The notes below the pieces were generated by a model, which was given only the letters and a program-made list of their open reading frames with translations, was not told the DNA's origin and made no database searches. DNA of 64,000 nt from Flavobacterium litorale (GTDB lineage Bacteria > Bacteroidota > Bacteroidia > Flavobacteriales > Flavobacteriaceae): positions 463,501 through 527,500 of the forward strand of contig NZ_CP080429.1 of assembly GCF_019613795.1 (NCBI RefSeq), written 5' to 3'. Shown here piece after piece: positions 43,305-52,428 of the stretch. The stretch's first letter is position 1. Every line of letters begins with the position of its first letter. Both the position numbers and the translations under genes were made by a program.

Positions 43305-43916
43305 ATGTTTGACGTACTTATAATTGGTGGTGGTGTTTCGGGCGTTTCGGGCGCGCTAATACTAGGCTCTGCCCATGCAAAACCGTATGCCGAAGGCAAA
43401 AAAGTAGCCATACTTACCCACCAAAAAGCAACGGCGTTACAAGATGCCATATTTAATAATGCCTATGGCATACCGCAAGGTAAACTGGGCAAGGAGATTA
43501 TGGCAGAAAGCCTACAACATTTAACAGAGGCGTACCCACATGTAACACAAATTGAAAAAGAAAAGGTTATGAGTGTTGTTGGCGAGGCGGGCAATTTTAC
43601 CGTTACTACCAACAAAAACAGCTATACTACAAAAGCTATTGTGGTAGCCGTAGGCTCGGCACCCACTTTTAACATAGAAGGATTAATGCAGTATGTAATA
43701 CCGCATGGTAAAGCATTGCCCAAAAAAAATCGTATTCAACTTAAAAATAACGACCACTTGGTTGCCGAGGGCATTTATGTAACAGGTACGCTTGCAGGGT
43801 GGCGCAGCCAACTTGCCATAGCAGCAGGTAGTGGTGCTGCGGTAGCTACGGATATTATGACGGTTTGGAACAATGGTGTACCTGCACAATACCACGACAG
43901 TACCCGAAAAAAGTAA
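43305..43916 (+). CDS. FAD-dependent oxidoreductase, short thioredoxin-reductase-like form
   Basis: 203 residues. The Rossmann motif GGGVSG is at the start ('MFDVLIIGGGVSGVSGALIL'), and the FAD-binding ATG-like motif appears as 'AIVVAVGSAPTFNIEG'. Near the end, 'EGIYVTGTLAGWRSQLAIAA' corresponds to the GD-type motif that contacts FAD in thioredoxin reductases. The NADPH domain and the CxxC pair are absent, so this is a single FAD domain and cannot act as a thioredoxin reductase. Partner and substrate are unknown. Convergent with the symporter gene, with one base between. Confidence 0.82.
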   Translation: MFDVLIIGGGVSGVSGALILGSAHAKPYAEGKKVAILTHQKATALQDAIFNNAYGIPQGKLGKEIMAESLQHLTEAYPHVTQIEKEKVMSVVGEAGNFTVTTNKNSYTTKAIVVAVGSAPTFNIEGLMQYVIPHGKALPKKNRIQLKNNDHLVAEGIYVTGTLAGWRSQLAIAAGSGAAVATDIMTVWNNGVPAQYHDSTRKK

Positions 43917-43917
43917 C

Positions 43918-45261
43918 TTAAGCAGAGCTGGTTTTACTCTCGGTAACCATACGGGTATCGTTTAACTTTTCGCCGTAAAATTTATTAAAAATTACGCACG
44001 CTGTTAAGTCGCCCGTTACATTAACCGCAGTCCTAAACATTCCTAAAATACGGTCGATACCGATAATAATAATTAACCCATCAACTGGGATTCCTGCACT
44101 TTGTAGTACCGATGCAAGGATAATAACCCCTCCCCCCGGAATAGCAGGCGTACCAATAGAGGCTGCTACAACGGTAGCCGTAATTAGTATTAAGTTTACC
44201 ACCGATAATTCGATACCATAGGCTTGCGACATAAATAAGGCGGTTGCACATTGAAATAATGCCGTTCCGTCCATATTAATGGTAGCCCCAATGGGAATAA
44301 CAAAATCACTAATATTAGAGGATACCCCTAGTTTCTCATCGGCTGTTTTCATAGATAACGGCATAACGGCTGCCGAACTCGCTGTAGAAAATGCCAGTAG
44401 TTGAGGCTCGCGTATTAGGCTCAGAAATTTTAATGGATTTTTTAATGTAACTGTAGCTACTAATATTAGGTAAAACAGCATTAAGAGCAGTAAACCCAAA
44501 ACAATAACTATCATATAATAACCCAAGCCAAAAAATATTTCGATGCCTATTTTAGATAGTAGAGCTGCCATTAAACCAAACACAGCGTAGGGCACCAGCA
44601 TCATTGCCCACGAAACAACCGTCATGCAAATCTTCTGGATAGCCTCTACAAAACGAATAATGGGTCGGGCAGTAGCCTCGCTAAGCTGGGTAATTGCTAC
44701 ACCAATTATTATGGTAAATATTACCACACCAAGCATTTCTCCTGTTAGGATAGCTTCCAAAGGGTTATTGGGGATAAGGCTATAAATTTTTTCTGGAATG
44801 TTTTTGATAAGATTGGTTTGTTGGCTGGTTTCAACCAATGGCTCACCACTATTAGGGAATCCGCCTAGCTCAAAAACATATTTACCTGGTTTCATAATAA
44901 GGGTAACCGCTAAACCTATACCAATAGCAACAATGGTAGTAAACACAAAATACAATAACAATCGTAACCCAAAGGTTTTTAAATTCTCTGATGTATTACC
45001 CACAATTCCTGAAATAATAGAAGCGAAAATTAAGGGAATCATTATCATCTGTACCAAGCGCATAAATACTTGCCCAGGTAAGTCCAGCCAATTGGCTAAC
45101 GAGGCACTTACGCTTTCTGAAACAAACCCTGTAGAGGGATTTATTACAACACCCAGTGCTGCCCCTAAAATTAAACCAATAATTACTTTAAGCCACAAAC
45201 GCCCTTTTAGTAGGCGATCCAGATGTTGTGACAGATTATTAAGAGGCGTAATTTCTAACAT
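43918..45261 (-). CDS. Dicarboxylate/amino acid:cation symporter (DAACS family)
   Basis: 447 residues with about eight helices and two re-entrant hairpins. HP1 shows 'LLAFSTASSAAVMPLS', the Ser-rich tip; TM7 carries 'INMDGTALFQ' (NMDGT); HP2 has 'ASIGTPAIPGGGVIILAS'. TM8 contains 'GIDRILGMFRTAVNVTGD' with the Arg and Asn/Asp residues that bind the substrate carboxylates. It imports glutamate, aspartate or C4-dicarboxylates with Na or H. It has its own well-formed promoter and stands alone. Confidence 0.94.
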   Translation of the reverse strand: MLEITPLNNLSQHLDRLLKGRLWLKVIIGLILGAALGVVINPSTGFVSESVSASLANWLDLPGQVFMRLVQMIMIPLIFASIISGIVGNTSENLKTFGLRLLLYFVFTTIVAIGIGLAVTLIMKPGKYVFELGGFPNSGEPLVETSQQTNLIKNIPEKIYSLIPNNPLEAILTGEMLGVVIFTIIIGVAITQLSEATARPIIRFVEAIQKICMTVVSWAMMLVPYAVFGLMAALLSKIGIEIFFGLGYYMIVIVLGLLLLMLFYLILVATVTLKNPLKFLSLIREPQLLAFSTASSAAVMPLSMKTADEKLGVSSNISDFVIPIGATINMDGTALFQCATALFMSQAYGIELSVVNLILITATVVAASIGTPAIPGGGVIILASVLQSAGIPVDGLIIIIGIDRILGMFRTAVNVTGDLTACVIFNKFYGEKLNDTRMVTESKTSSA

Positions 45262-45285
45262 AATTTAGCTGAATAAACATTTTTT

Positions 45286-45317
45286 CAAAGATATTGCTTG
45301 CGCAGAATTAAATACAA
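45286..45317 (-). promoter_or_regulatory. Promoter of the DAACS symporter gene
   Basis: On the minus strand: TTG (45317-45315), 21 bases, TATCTTTG (45293-45286). Full consensus match, 24 bases before the start codon. Confidence 0.7.
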
Positions 45318-45358
45318 AAGTTTGGGGCTATTTAACTTTTATATTGCTATATATCTCA

Positions 45359-45395
45359 TAAAAAAAGCCCCTTAAAATTAAGGGGCTTTTTTTAT
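45359..45395 (-). terminator. Terminator after the secreted HMA-like gene
   Basis: AAAAAAAGCCCCTTAA / TTAAGGGGCTTTTTTT, symmetrical and able to act on both strands. It follows the gene at 45439-45786 and precedes the symporter promoter. Confidence 0.85.
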
Positions 45396-45438
45396 ACTGT
45401 AAAATACTACAGCTTGCTTTAAGTGATGCAAAAGTGAT

Positions 45439-45786
45439 TTATATTTTACAACATCCATCCAGTTTTTCGTATGCTTTTGGGTCTGCTTTAACCTCATCGG
45501 CATCATAGCCCAGCTTACTAATAGCTTTTTTTATGGTAGGTAAATCTGTTTTTTTACTGTTGTAAGTTACTCTAATAGTCATGGCTTCTTCATCCAACAC
45601 CACCATTTGTACGCCTTTCTCACGCAATAGTTTTTGGTCGAAAAGCTGCCCACAAGTTTCGCAAATTTTACAATGGTTACACGAAATAGCCGTTTTTATA
45701 GTAGCTGTTTGTATTTTTTTTGTTTTTTGTGCACTAGCTGTAACGCTAATACAGAATAATGTTAATAGTAGGAATAGTTTTTTCAT
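45439..45786 (-). CDS. Secreted HMA-like protein with a CxxCxxCxxC motif
   Basis: 115 residues with signal peptide 'MKKLFLLLTLFCISVTASAQ'. The mature part follows the HMA fold ('KIQTATIKTAIS', then 'GVQMVVLDEEAMTIRVTYNS' and 'LPTIKKAISKLGYDADEV'), but the metal loop has four cysteines at 36, 39, 42 and 45 (CNHCKICETC), and the chain ends 'DGCCKI'. Six exposed cysteines plus a His suggest binding of Cu or another thiophilic metal in the periplasm. Last gene before a terminator; ctpA ends 32 bases upstream, so they could share a transcript. Confidence 0.82.
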   Translation of the reverse strand: MKKLFLLLTLFCISVTASAQKTKKIQTATIKTAISCNHCKICETCGQLFDQKLLREKGVQMVVLDEEAMTIRVTYNSKKTDLPTIKKAISKLGYDADEVKADPKAYEKLDGCCKI

Positions 45787-45818
45787 TTTTGTTGTTTTGT
45801 TGGTTAACGTAATGCTAT

Positions 45819-47390
45819 TTACTGCTCTAGTACCGTTTGTACCATAACATCGTCTTGAAGTAACATTTGGTAATAGGTATTCTCGCTAATGGATTGCCTA
45901 ACAAACTCGGCGGCAAGATAGTATTTTACTTTTTCTTTGTATTTTGCTATTTGTAGTACCAATCCGTTTTCCGAAAGGTAATTGCTAAATGCATTGTAGT
46001 ACAAATCCGTTTTGGTTACTTTATCTATAATTTCACCTTTGGTAAGCCCTTCCATTGCTTTTCTGTTAGTGTCCAGTTGTTCAAACACAAAATAGCTTAC
46101 AATACCCGATTTCATTACCATATTAACCGCTTCGTCGCCATGTTTGCCTGCTATAGGCACAAAAACGTCGGGTATAATACCGCCACCGCCATACACAGTT
46201 CGTCCGCGTAGGGTTTTGTATTTTAGGGTATCGGCTATTGTAATGCTATCGGCAGCATACAATTCGCCGTTTTCGTAACGTTTCTGGAAATCGTTAAAGT
46301 AGGCCTCTTCCCCATCGGCATAGCTGCGCTGTATGGAACGCCCCGACGGTGTGTAGTACCGTGCTACGGTAAGCCTAACAGCACTACCATCGCCCAAGGG
46401 CATTTCGCGCTGTACCAAGCCTTTACCAAACGAGCGCCTGCCCACTATAGTACCCCTATCATTATCTTGTATGGCACCTGCTAGTATCTCACTTGCCGAT
46501 GCGCTATTTTCGTTAATAAGCACGTATACTTTACCTTTTTCAAAAATGCCATCATCACTAGCATAGGTAATATCTTCGTGGTCTTTTTTATTTTTGGTTT
46601 TTACTATTACAAGGTCGTCCGCCAGTAAATCGTCGGCAATATCTACTGCTTTTTCTAGGTAGCCTCCGCCGTTATCTCGTAAATCAATTATTAGTGCTTT
46701 TGCACCTTTTCGTTTAAGGGTAACCAAACCAGCACGAAATTCATCGTAGGTGGTTTCGGCAAAACGGTTTATTTTAATATAGCCCATATCATCAGTTACC
46801 ATTACGGCAGCATCTACACTTTTTATAGGTACTACATCGCGGGTAAGGTTTACTTTAAATTGTTTGTTTTCACTTTTCCTAAACACGGTTAGTGTTAACT
46901 CCGAGCCTTCTTCGCCTTTAAGGGTAGCAAACAAACTATCGGTAGGTAACTCACGTCCGTACAATTGGGTATTACCAGCAAATAAAATACGGTCGCCCGA
47001 TTTTATTCCTGCCCGTTCCGATGGTCCTCCTGGTATGGGTTTTATTACGGCTACCGAGTCTTTATACATATAAAAATTTACACCTATACCCACAAAATCG
47101 CCTTTCATGCTTTGCGCTACCGATTCCATTTCGCTTTGCGCGATATATACCGAGTGCGGGTCGAGTTTTTTCAATATGCTATTCACCGTAAGGTCTACAA
47201 TCGAGTCGGCATCTACATCATCAATGTATTCGCTCTCAATAAAATCCATCAGCTTATTGAGCTTGGTTTTTTTGGCACTATACAGCATACCGCGTTCGGC
47301 ATCGGGGAAGTTTAAAAAGCTACCCAACAACAACCCTATAGCCATAAAGAGGGCTAAAAGTAATGGTATGTATATTTTTTTAATTTTCAT
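45819..47390 (-). CDS. ctpA: C-terminal processing peptidase, S41 family
   Basis: 523 residues. An N-terminal membrane anchor (about 8-24), a PDZ domain (about 85-170; 'GDFVGIGVNF', 'AGIKSGDRILFAG') and the S41 protease core. The catalytic Ser is in 'ENSASASEILAGAIQD' and the Lys in 'GRRSFGKGLVQ', so it is active. Tail-specific proteases trim or destroy periplasmic proteins. Only four bases from comEB upstream, so these form an operon. Confidence 0.94.
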   Translation of the reverse strand: MKIKKIYIPLLLALFMAIGLLLGSFLNFPDAERGMLYSAKKTKLNKLMDFIESEYIDDVDADSIVDLTVNSILKKLDPHSVYIAQSEMESVAQSMKGDFVGIGVNFYMYKDSVAVIKPIPGGPSERAGIKSGDRILFAGNTQLYGRELPTDSLFATLKGEEGSELTLTVFRKSENKQFKVNLTRDVVPIKSVDAAVMVTDDMGYIKINRFAETTYDEFRAGLVTLKRKGAKALIIDLRDNGGGYLEKAVDIADDLLADDLVIVKTKNKKDHEDITYASDDGIFEKGKVYVLINENSASASEILAGAIQDNDRGTIVGRRSFGKGLVQREMPLGDGSAVRLTVARYYTPSGRSIQRSYADGEEAYFNDFQKRYENGELYAADSITIADTLKYKTLRGRTVYGGGGIIPDVFVPIAGKHGDEAVNMVMKSGIVSYFVFEQLDTNRKAMEGLTKGEIIDKVTKTDLYYNAFSNYLSENGLVLQIAKYKEKVKYYLAAEFVRQSISENTYYQMLLQDDVMVQTVLEQ

Positions 47391-47394
47391 TTGT

Positions 47395-47826
47395 TTAATT
47401 GTCCAAATCGGTAATACAAGTTACCGTTACCCCTGCACGCTGTAGGAACGAAATACCCGAATTATCTTTATAACTGTTTTGATACACTACACGGGTAATG
47501 CCCGATTGGTGTATTAACTTGCTACAATCTTTACAGGGCGACATGGTAATGTAAAGTGTTGCGCCCTCGCACGATTGGGTAGAACGGGCAACTTTTAATA
47601 TGGCATTGGCTTCGGCATGCAAAACGTACCATTTGGTAACATTATCATCGTCCTCACAACAATTTTCAAAGCCCGATGGTGTACCGTTGTACCCGTCGGA
47701 TATTATCATTCTATCTTTTACAATAATTGCGCCAACCTTTTTACGTTGGCAATACGACAATTGGCTCCACTCTCTTGCTATCCTTAAATAAGCCTTGTCG
47801 TACTTATTTAGCTTTTCTTCTTCCAT
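47395..47826 (-). CDS. comEB: dCMP deaminase family protein
   Basis: 143 residues. Zinc motif 'VLHAEANAILK' (His and catalytic Glu) and 'MSPCKDCSKLI' (two Cys), with 'CQRKKVGAIIVKDRMIISDG' and 'NGTPSGFENC' near the start as in ComEB and dCMP deaminases. It would turn dCMP into dUMP for dTMP synthesis. An additional Cys cluster, 'NCCEDDDN', follows the substrate loop, as in many dCMP deaminases. First in the comEB-ctpA operon. Confidence 0.9.
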   Translation of the reverse strand: MEEEKLNKYDKAYLRIAREWSQLSYCQRKKVGAIIVKDRMIISDGYNGTPSGFENCCEDDDNVTKWYVLHAEANAILKVARSTQSCEGATLYITMSPCKDCSKLIHQSGITRVVYQNSYKDNSGISFLQRAGVTVTCITDLDN

Positions 47827-47845
47827 TGGTAATACTACTAAACAA

Positions 47846-47853
47846 CAAAGTTA
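47846..47853 (-). promoter_or_regulatory. -7 box for comEB-ctpA
   Basis: The minus strand reads TAACTTTG, 20 bases before the start codon. No -33 TTG at the right distance. Confidence 0.45.
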
Positions 47854-48020
47854 AGTTATTCAGTGTTTTAAAAACGAAAATTCATTACTTTTTATTGCTA
47901 AATACAACCCGTATATTGCAATAGTATAGGTTAAAAATACAACGAACTATCTAGCAAATACGGGAGCGTGTGGGCAAAGATTTAAAAATTGCGAAAATTG
48001 CAACAAAAATCTTCTCAAAA

Positions 48021-48054
48021 TTGTTTTTAGCAGAAAATATATAATTTATATTTG
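48021..48054 (+). promoter_or_regulatory. Promoter of the TerB-like gene
   Basis: TTG (48021-48023), 23 bases, TATATTTG (48047-48054); within the consensus range. The -7 box is 26 bases before the ATG. Confidence 0.6.
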
Positions 48055-48079
48055 CGGTTACTTAATAATATGTAAAAAC

Positions 48080-48511
48080 ATGTCAATTTCAGATTTATTC
48101 GATAGCGGTTTTAAGGAGCGAAACAAGGGACATTTCTCTTCTATAGTGCGAGTTGCATTGGACAATGGGGTGATTAGTGACGAGGAAAAGGCGTTTCTGG
48201 ATCAGCTTGCCAAACGATTAGACATATCCGAAGAGGAATATAAAGAGATACTGGAAAACCCAACAAAATATCCTGTAAACCCTCCTTACCTGCATGCCAG
48301 AAGGTTAGAGCGTTTGTACGACCTCTCTAAAATGGTATATGCTGACCATGTGTTAGGACCAAGACAAAAAGAGTTGCTTACACGTTTTGCATTGGCATTG
48401 GGCTTTACACCGGGTAACGTAGCTTTTATTGTAGACAAAGCACTCTCGTTACAGGTTATGGAGGTTGACTTGGATACTTTTATATACGAAATGGAACATA
48501 TGAACCGATAA
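48080..48511 (+). CDS. TerB-like helical protein
   Basis: 143 residues, all helical in appearance. 'RVALDNGVISDEEKAFLDQL' near residue 25 and 'SKMVYADHVLGPRQKELLTR' near 82 are the two acidic helix pairs of the TerB/DUF533-type fold, originally found in tellurite resistance proteins and thought to bind metal or other proteins. No other ter genes are near, so tellurite resistance is not implied. Cytoplasmic, single gene with its own promoter and terminator. Confidence 0.78.
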   Translation: MSISDLFDSGFKERNKGHFSSIVRVALDNGVISDEEKAFLDQLAKRLDISEEEYKEILENPTKYPVNPPYLHARRLERLYDLSKMVYADHVLGPRQKELLTRFALALGFTPGNVAFIVDKALSLQVMEVDLDTFIYEMEHMNR

Positions 48512-48528
48512 GGTTACCACCAATATAT

Positions 48529-48567
48529 ATAAAAAGCCCTTTAGTAGTAAAGGGCTTTTTTATTATA
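48529..48567. terminator. Bidirectional rho-independent terminator
   Basis: AAAAAGCCCTTTA / TAAAGGGCTTTTTT between the convergent TerB-like and Cys-rich lipoprotein genes. Confidence 0.85.
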
Positions 48568-48599
48568 CATAATTAAGGTAAAAACAGGTTTATTTGTAA

Positions 48600-49190
48600 T
48601 TAGCAATTAACCACCCTTGCGCATACCCTTGCATTAAAAGTATTCCTTTTTACTCGTATATCTAGGCATTTGCCCGAAACCAAAGTATAATCGTTAGAGG
48701 CTTCCCTCATTTTACCTTCCACACAAGTTTCGTTTGTACAAAGCCCATAACTTTTCCATCCGTCGCCTTCTTTCCCGCCACATTTTTTGTTATCATCTTC
48801 CTCTGGGTTGCTACTAACAACTACTTGTGTTATTAATTCGGGTTGGGTTATTATCGTTTTGCTAGTTTCGTTTATTAGTATGTTTACCACAAACTCATCT
48901 GATATCAACCTGTCTTGTTCATCTCTGTGAGAGTTCAAATTTATCTCAAAAATATCCTTTGTTATCGTTTCAATTAAAGAATCTTTTTCAGCCTTAGTGG
49001 TATAGCTAAAAGTGGTAGGCTGGGTAAAATCAATACGCAAACCTTTTGCAATGCCATTAACCATTGCTTCTTTTATCCCTTCGCTGGTTAGTTCTGTGTT
49101 TTCGGCTTCGGGTTGTGTTGTTTCATCATTAGAGCACGATGTAAATGTGACGGATAAAACCGCAAATGCGTAAATTAAGATTTTTTTCAT
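48600..49190 (-). CDS. Second lipoprotein with a cysteine-rich C-terminus
   Basis: 196 residues. Lipobox 'TFTSC' (Cys19), an acidic spacer, a soluble middle part ('TKAEKDSLIETITKDIFEIN') and a last third with six cysteines ('KKCGGKEGD', 'GLCTNETCVEG', 'SGKCLDI', 'RVCARVVNC'). It resembles the lipoprotein at 4699-5271 in size, lipid anchor and Cys placement, but not in detailed sequence. No known family. The 258 bases upstream to fbp hold no feature I can support. Confidence 0.68.
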   Translation of the reverse strand: MKKILIYAFAVLSVTFTSCSNDETTQPEAENTELTSEGIKEAMVNGIAKGLRIDFTQPTTFSYTTKAEKDSLIETITKDIFEINLNSHRDEQDRLISDEFVVNILINETSKTIITQPELITQVVVSSNPEEDDNKKCGGKEGDGWKSYGLCTNETCVEGKMREASNDYTLVSGKCLDIRVKRNTFNARVCARVVNC

Positions 49191-49448
49191 AATAGTAAAT
49201 TTTAGGTGGTTGTAGGTAGCATAATTGTACTAATTAAAATTGTAATTACAAATTTTATGCGGCCTAAAATCGATGTACTGCAAAAAAAGACGTTTAACAG
49301 CACCATTTAACCTAATTTATACTTCTTACACTCAACAATAAGCTATTCAAGTTATATACGGCTAGTTTGCAGCATGTTAGATTTTTTTTCAAATAAATGT
49401 AAAAACAGTAACTATTTATTTTAATACACATATGCTAGGCTTAAGTGC

Positions 49449-50465
49449 TTATTTAGCACCGTGAGCATCTGCCATAAATTCTTCTGCTTTTTGCACCATA
49501 TTGTAACTACCACAAAAGAAAGGTACACGCTGGTGTAACTCCGTAGGTTTTATTTCCATAATACGGTTAAAACCATCCGATGCTTTACCACCTGCCTGCT
49601 CGGCTATAAATGCCATTGGGTTACACTCATACAGCAAACGTAATTTACCATTGGGTGCTTTGGAGCTTGTTGGATAAATGTATATCCCTCCCTTTATCAT
49701 ATTTCGGTGAATGTCCGACACTAAACTACCTATGTAACGCGATGTATACGGGCGGTCATTCTCCTCCGTTTGGCAATACTTAATATAATTTTTTACCCCT
49801 TGCGGGAAGTGTACATAGTTCCCCTCGTTAATAGAGTAAATTTTACCATCCTTGCTAAACTGCATATTAGGGTGCGACAGGTAAAAAGTACCAATGGCAG
49901 GGTTAAGCGTAAAGCCATTAACACCATGCCCCGTAGTATACACAATCATGGTACTGGTGCCGTATATAACATAACCTGCTGCTACTTGGTTTACACCAGG
50001 CTGTAAAAAATCTTCGGTAGTAACAGGTGTACCTACTGGCGTTACCCTGCGGTATACCGAAAATATAGTACCTACCGATACATTTACATCGATATTGGAC
50101 GATCCGTCCAACGGATCCATAAGTAGTACATATTTATTATTATTACCGCCATCTTTACCTTTAACAGTAATAAAATCGTCGTTTTCCTCAGAAGCTATAC
50201 CGCATACAATTTCACGATTTACAAGCGTTTGCATAAAAACCTCATTGGCATATACATCAAGTTTTTGTTGGTCTTCGCCCTGTACGTTTTGTTCGCCAAA
50301 AGCACCTACAATATCTACAAGTCCAGCTTTGTTTACTTTGTAGTTTACTACTTTGGCAGCAAGACGTATAGAGTTAATTAATCTTGATAATTCACCCGAA
50401 GAATACTTGAATTCCTCTTGGTTTTCGATGATAAATTCGCCTAATGTTTTGTTGCGTTCTTCCAT
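49449..50465 (-). CDS. fbp: Fructose-1,6-bisphosphatase, class I
   Basis: 338 residues. The metal and phosphate motif '[20 protein letters not shown]' is intact, preceded by '[12 protein letters not shown]' (metal Glu) and followed by '[20 protein letters not shown]' and '[20 protein letters not shown]' for the sugar phosphate. It makes fructose 6-phosphate in gluconeogenesis. Monocistronic and divergent from the GNAT-lysC pair. Confidence 0.96.
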   Translation of the reverse strand: MEERNKTLGEFIIENQEEFKYSSGELSRLINSIRLAAKVVNYKVNKAGLVDIVGAFGEQNVQGEDQQKLDVYANEVFMQTLVNREIVCGIASEENDDFITVKGKDGGNNNKYVLLMDPLDGSSNIDVNVSVGTIFSVYRRVTPVGTPVTTEDFLQPGVNQVAAGYVIYGTSTMIVYTTGHGVNGFTLNPAIGTFYLSHPNMQFSKDGKIYSINEGNYVHFPQGVKNYIKYCQTEENDRPYTSRYIGSLVSDIHRNMIKGGIYIYPTSSKAPNGKLRLLYECNPMAFIAEQAGGKASDGFNRIMEIKPTELHQRVPFFCGSYNMVQKAEEFMADAHGAK

Positions 50466-50552
50466 TACTAAAACGTTATAGTTGAGTTGTGCACAAATAT
50501 CTACATTTTTGTGATAAGAAAATAATTTATTATCAAATAAGGGAATAGAATG

Positions 50553-50560
50553 TATTTTTG
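50553..50560 (+). promoter_or_regulatory. -7 box for GNAT-lysC
   Basis: TATTTTTG matches TAnnTTTG, 15 bases before the ATG at 50575, giving a very short leader. Confidence 0.5.
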
Positions 50561-50574
50561 CCGAAATTTATACA

Positions 50575-51048
50575 ATGAACATACGCAAAGGAACACCAAA
50601 GGATATGCCCTCAGTGCTGGAACTTATTAAAGAACTGGCGCACTTTGAAAAAGAGCCTGATGCCGTTGTGGTTACAGCCAACGATTTAGTACGCGATGGC
50701 TTTGGTACCACCCCCCTGTTTAATACCCTTGTTGCCGAACAGGATAACGAGATAATAGGCATGGCACTTTTTTACAACCGCTACTCTACTTGGAAAGGAA
50801 AAACCATACACTTAGAAGATCTTATTGTAAAAGAAAACAAGCGCGGTACAGGTGCAGGCAGTGCATTGTATAAAGCCGTTATTAATTTTGCTAAAACGCA
50901 AGGCGTTAAGCGCGTAGAATGGGTGGTTTTGGACTGGAACCAACATGCTATCGATTTTTATAAACGCTCGGGTGCTACCGTATTTAACAACTGGCACACG
51001 GTACAAATGGACGAGGAAGGAATTGCAAAATTTACGCTTACAGTATAA
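50575..51048 (+). CDS. GNAT family N-acetyltransferase
   Basis: 157 residues. The acetyl-CoA loop is 'ENKRGTGAGSALYKAVINFA' near residue 90 (R-G-x-G-x-G/A), and the C-terminal 'WNQHAIDFYKRSGATVFNNW' is typical of the diamine/spermidine acetyltransferase-like branch. 'MNIRKGTPKDMPSVLELIKE' is the usual opening. The acceptor is unknown; polyamines or small amines are plausible. It precedes lysC by 17 bases and shares its promoter. Confidence 0.9.
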   Translation: MNIRKGTPKDMPSVLELIKELAHFEKEPDAVVVTANDLVRDGFGTTPLFNTLVAEQDNEIIGMALFYNRYSTWKGKTIHLEDLIVKENKRGTGAGSALYKAVINFAKTQGVKRVEWVVLDWNQHAIDFYKRSGATVFNNWHTVQMDEEGIAKFTLTV

Positions 51049-51065
51049 GCATTTAGTTACACAGC

Positions 51066-52328
51066 ATGAGAGTATTTAAATTTGGAGGAGCATCGGTTAA
51101 AGATGCCGAGAGCATTAAAAACGTATATAATGTATTGCAACAAGTAGGGCATAACGATGTATTGCTCGTTATATCGGCTATGGGTAAAACCACCAATGCT
51201 TTGGAGGTTGTTATAAAAAATTACATCGAGAAATCGGCAGCATTGCAATCGTCCATACAAGACGTAAAAAAATACCACAACCAAATATTGTTGGATTTGT
51301 TTGATGATGAAAACCACGAGGTATTTACCATTGTAAATAAACTCTTTGCCGATTTGGAGTATTTTTTAAAACACAACAAATCGCCCAACTATAATTTTGT
51401 GTACGACCAAGTGGTAAGCGTAGGCGAAATGCTATCGACAACCATAGTAAACCAATATTTTAACTACAAAGGGCTACAAAGCCAATGGTTGGATGTGAGG
51501 GAGTTTATTAAAACCGATACCACCTACCGTGATGCTATTGTAAACTGGGAAGAAACACAAAAAAACATTGCACATAACGTAAAGCGTAAAACCCTAAATA
51601 TTACACAAGGTTTTTTAGGCTCGGACGAAAATAATTTTACAACTACTTTGGGCAGAGAAGGGTCGGATTATTCGGCAGCTATATTTGCCTACTGCCTTAA
51701 TGCCGAAAGTGTAACCATTTGGAAAGATGTACAGGGCGTACTTAATGCCGACCCACGCTATTTTGATAATGCGGTACTGTTAAACCAAATATCGTATAGG
51801 GAGGCTATAGAGCTTGCTTTTTATGGTGCTACCGTAATACACCCCAAAACATTACAACCGCTACAGCGTAAAGAAATTCCGTTGTATGTAAAATCGTTTA
51901 CCAACCCTTTACTAGCAGGCACAAGTGTGAGCAAAGGTGCTGACCTCGAACCGCACACAAGCTGTTACATTGTAAAAAAGAACCAACTGCTAGTATCAGT
52001 ATCGTCACTCGATTTTTCCTTTATTATGGAAGAGAACATTAGCGAGATATTCTCGTTGCTGCACCAGTATAAAATGAAGGTACACCTCATCCAAAATTCA
52101 GCAATAAGCTTCTCAGTATGTATAGACGATAAGTTTGGGAACTTTACAGCACTTAAAAAAATACTCTCCAAAAAGTTTAAAGTAAAATATAACGAAGACG
52201 TATCGTTATACACCATTCGTCATTTTACCGATAAATCGGTTAGCACTGTAGCACAAAATAAAGAGGTTTTATTAAAGCAAGTAAGCCGCGAAACCATGCA
52301 AATAGTAGCGAAGGAGGTAGCCCCTTGA
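51066..52328 (+). CDS. lysC: Aspartate kinase (monofunctional)
   Basis: 420 residues. The kinase domain starts with 'MRVFKFGGASVKDAESIKNV' (KFGGxSV), the aspartate-binding region shows 'TTLGREGSDYSAAIFA', and 'WKDVQGVLNADPRYF' is also conserved. The C-terminal part (about 290-420) holds one or two ACT-like domains, so feedback inhibition is possible. It phosphorylates aspartate at the entry to lysine, threonine and methionine synthesis. No homoserine dehydrogenase is fused. Behind it lies a small variable spot with a short palindrome and an antitoxin remnant. Confidence 0.95.
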   Translation: MRVFKFGGASVKDAESIKNVYNVLQQVGHNDVLLVISAMGKTTNALEVVIKNYIEKSAALQSSIQDVKKYHNQILLDLFDDENHEVFTIVNKLFADLEYFLKHNKSPNYNFVYDQVVSVGEMLSTTIVNQYFNYKGLQSQWLDVREFIKTDTTYRDAIVNWEETQKNIAHNVKRKTLNITQGFLGSDENNFTTTLGREGSDYSAAIFAYCLNAESVTIWKDVQGVLNADPRYFDNAVLLNQISYREAIELAFYGATVIHPKTLQPLQRKEIPLYVKSFTNPLLAGTSVSKGADLEPHTSCYIVKKNQLLVSVSSLDFSFIMEENISEIFSLLHQYKMKVHLIQNSAISFSVCIDDKFGNFTALKKILSKKFKVKYNEDVSLYTIRHFTDKSVSTVAQNKEVLLKQVSRETMQIVAKEVAP

Positions 52329-52392
52329 CCCTGTCACTAAATAGGCTCTGCTACCCTAGCATACATTTATTATCTTGTTTATACAGATAGTG

Positions 52393-52418
52393 TCACCTCG
52401 AGCGCAGTCGAGAGGCTA
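52393..52418. repeat. REP-like short palindrome
   Basis: CTCGA-GCGCAG-TCGAG, embedded in CACCTCGAGCGCAGTCGAGA. From memory, this hexamer-loop palindrome is a common dispersed intergenic element in flavobacteria. Only one copy was noticed in this window. Confidence 0.5.
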
Positions 52419-52428
52419 CATTAATTGA

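Noticed and set aside
48080..48511. Tellurite resistance locus
   Set aside because: Only a TerB-type fold is present; no terC, terD or related genes are nearby.
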